Shown here in pieces: positions 63,541 through 64,000 of a stretch of DNA of 64,000 nucleotides. Location of the stretch: the NCBI RefSeq assembly GCF_033963835.1, contig NZ_JAXBME010000010.1, forward strand, positions 62,001 to 126,000, read 5' to 3'. Numbering within the stretch: position 1 is the stretch's first letter; every line of letters starts with the position of its first letter. A program made the position numbers and the translations under genes. The notes below the pieces were generated by a model. The model saw nothing but the letters and a program-made list of their open reading frames with translations. It had not been told where the DNA came from and did no database searches. This stretch comes from Cytobacillus sp. IB215665. GTDB lineage: Bacteria; Bacillota; Bacilli; Bacillales; SM2101.

Positions 63541-63709
63541 TATAAGGGCTTTTTCGTAAACTTTGTTGCTATCGTTTCTAAACTAGAAAATAAAGATGTC
63601 ATTTTACGTAAAAGTTATCGTATAACAGAAGAAAAAATGCCACGAGTACTAGTTATACGTGTTTAGTACGAAAAACAACAATCTTTGGCAAACCAGCTTT
63701 TATAAAAGG
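63541..63709 (+). repeat. MITE-like dispersed repeat, copy H
   Basis: The left end TATAAGGGCTTTTTCGTAAA runs on into CTTTGTTGC, and the middle contains ATGCCACGAGTACTAG. The right end reads TAGTACGAAAAACAACAATC and then GCTTTTATAAAAGG. It lies 31 bp upstream of the ytoQ start and abuts the cysteine-rich relic. Confidence 0.72.
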
Positions 63710-63891
63710 ATATTAATTCACAGCATATTGCATGTAATCACTGTAATAATTTAGTGTGCTACAATTGTTATTGTGATGTAAATAGGCTATTTTTCATAAT
63801 GGTTTTACTGCGCATTAAAAAGGCGTGGCAGTTTTTCCATTATAAAGCTCCATTAAAGTGTTTTGCTTGTATTGGTTTTTTTAAGAATTAG
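63706..63891 (+). pseudogene. cysteine-rich gene relic abutting repeat copy H
   Basis: A frame of 61 residues opens after a stop in the end of the repeat, with no start codon. It contains CNHCNNLVCYNCYCDVNR and a later KCFACIGFF, a dense zinc-finger-like cysteine pattern. Its 5' end is missing exactly where the repeat begins. Its 3' end overlaps the edge gene on the other strand by 11 bases. Confidence 0.35.
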
Positions 63892-64000
63892 CTTCAAGAG
63901 CATCTTTTAATTTCGTTAAATGTTGACTGTCTTCTTGTTTTAAAATTTTTATAAAAAAAGGACGTATAAGTCGCATTTTTAAGCCTTTCGTGTTAACTTC
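63881..64000 (-). CDS. C-terminal part of a gene cut by the window edge
   Basis: The frame is open to the right edge and ends at the stop at 63881-63883. Forty codons are visible, giving GLKMRLIRPFFIKILKQEDS and then KLKDALEANS. The amphipathic basic helix ending resembles the C-terminus of SRPBCC-type (polyketide cyclase-like) proteins, but the fragment is too short to be sure. Confidence 0.5.
   Translation of the reverse strand, partial: EVNTKGLKMRLIRPFFIKILKQEDSQHLTKLKDALEANS

Overview
The window is low-G+C, AT-rich DNA with strong AGGAGG-type ribosome-binding sites, several TTG/GTG starts, collagen-like and coat-like spore proteins, an mntABCD-type manganese transporter, S-layer-homology domains and a BirA-type biotin operator. 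Together these point to an endospore-forming Bacillaceae chromosome. The species cannot be fixed from the sequence. No rRNA, tRNA, CRISPR array, prophage or intact insertion sequence was seen.

Region by region. 1-6 kb: two minus-strand YVTN beta-propeller paralogues, a SnoaL-like protein and a TPR-bearing family-2 glycosyltransferase. 6-17 kb: an accessory and partly decayed stretch. It holds two collagen-like proteins with nearly identical N-termini, a coat-like protein, a nucleoside deaminase, an alpha/beta hydrolase, proC and a P-loop kinase, mixed with relics of a third propeller, a PAF-acetylhydrolase-like enzyme, a SUKH (SMI1/KNR4) protein and a small membrane protein. 17.1-21.4 kb: mntABCD behind a sigma-A-like promoter overlapped by an MntR-like palindrome. 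21.4-30.5 kb: a GNAT, a divergent MATE exporter/MerR pair, a lipoprotein, an SLH protein, a TetR regulator opposite a nitronate-monooxygenase-like enzyme with a perfect palindromic operator, and a DCC-family protein. 31.2-37.4 kb: the biotin cluster bioA-D-B-F-H-C behind a BirA-like operator; BioC and BioH supply pimeloyl-ACP, and A, D, B and F complete the ring steps. 37.5-43.7 kb: a DUF3006 protein, tryptophanase and the bifunctional glutathione enzyme GshAB. 43.9-47.4 kb: two tandem acyl-CoA synthetase paralogues. 47.6-58.8 kb: a glycoside-utilisation locus. 59-64 kb: a small membrane protein, a secreted endonuclease/sphingomyelinase-fold enzyme with a duplicated C-terminal module, a GNAT, a YtoQ-like protein and a gene cut by the right edge.

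The glycan locus reads as one pathway. A membrane-anchored GH30 enzyme acts outside the cell, and a lipoprotein plus two permeases import the product. Cytoplasmic GH2- and GH35-type enzymes then finish degradation. Three near-identical LacI-type palindromes lie upstream of GH30, of lacI itself and of the binding-protein gene. No ATPase is encoded in the locus, so a shared MsmX-type ATPase is inferred.

The most unusual feature is a dispersed family of about 165-bp MITE-like repeats with imperfect terminal inverted repeats. At least seven clear copies, in both orientations, occupy intergenic gaps. One sits in the leader of the glutathione gene and one abuts a cysteine-rich gene relic. Other points worth a second look are a bioF gene without a canonical start at its ribosome-binding site, several small membrane proteins under 60 residues, and an 84-bp nested palindrome at 21.8 kb.
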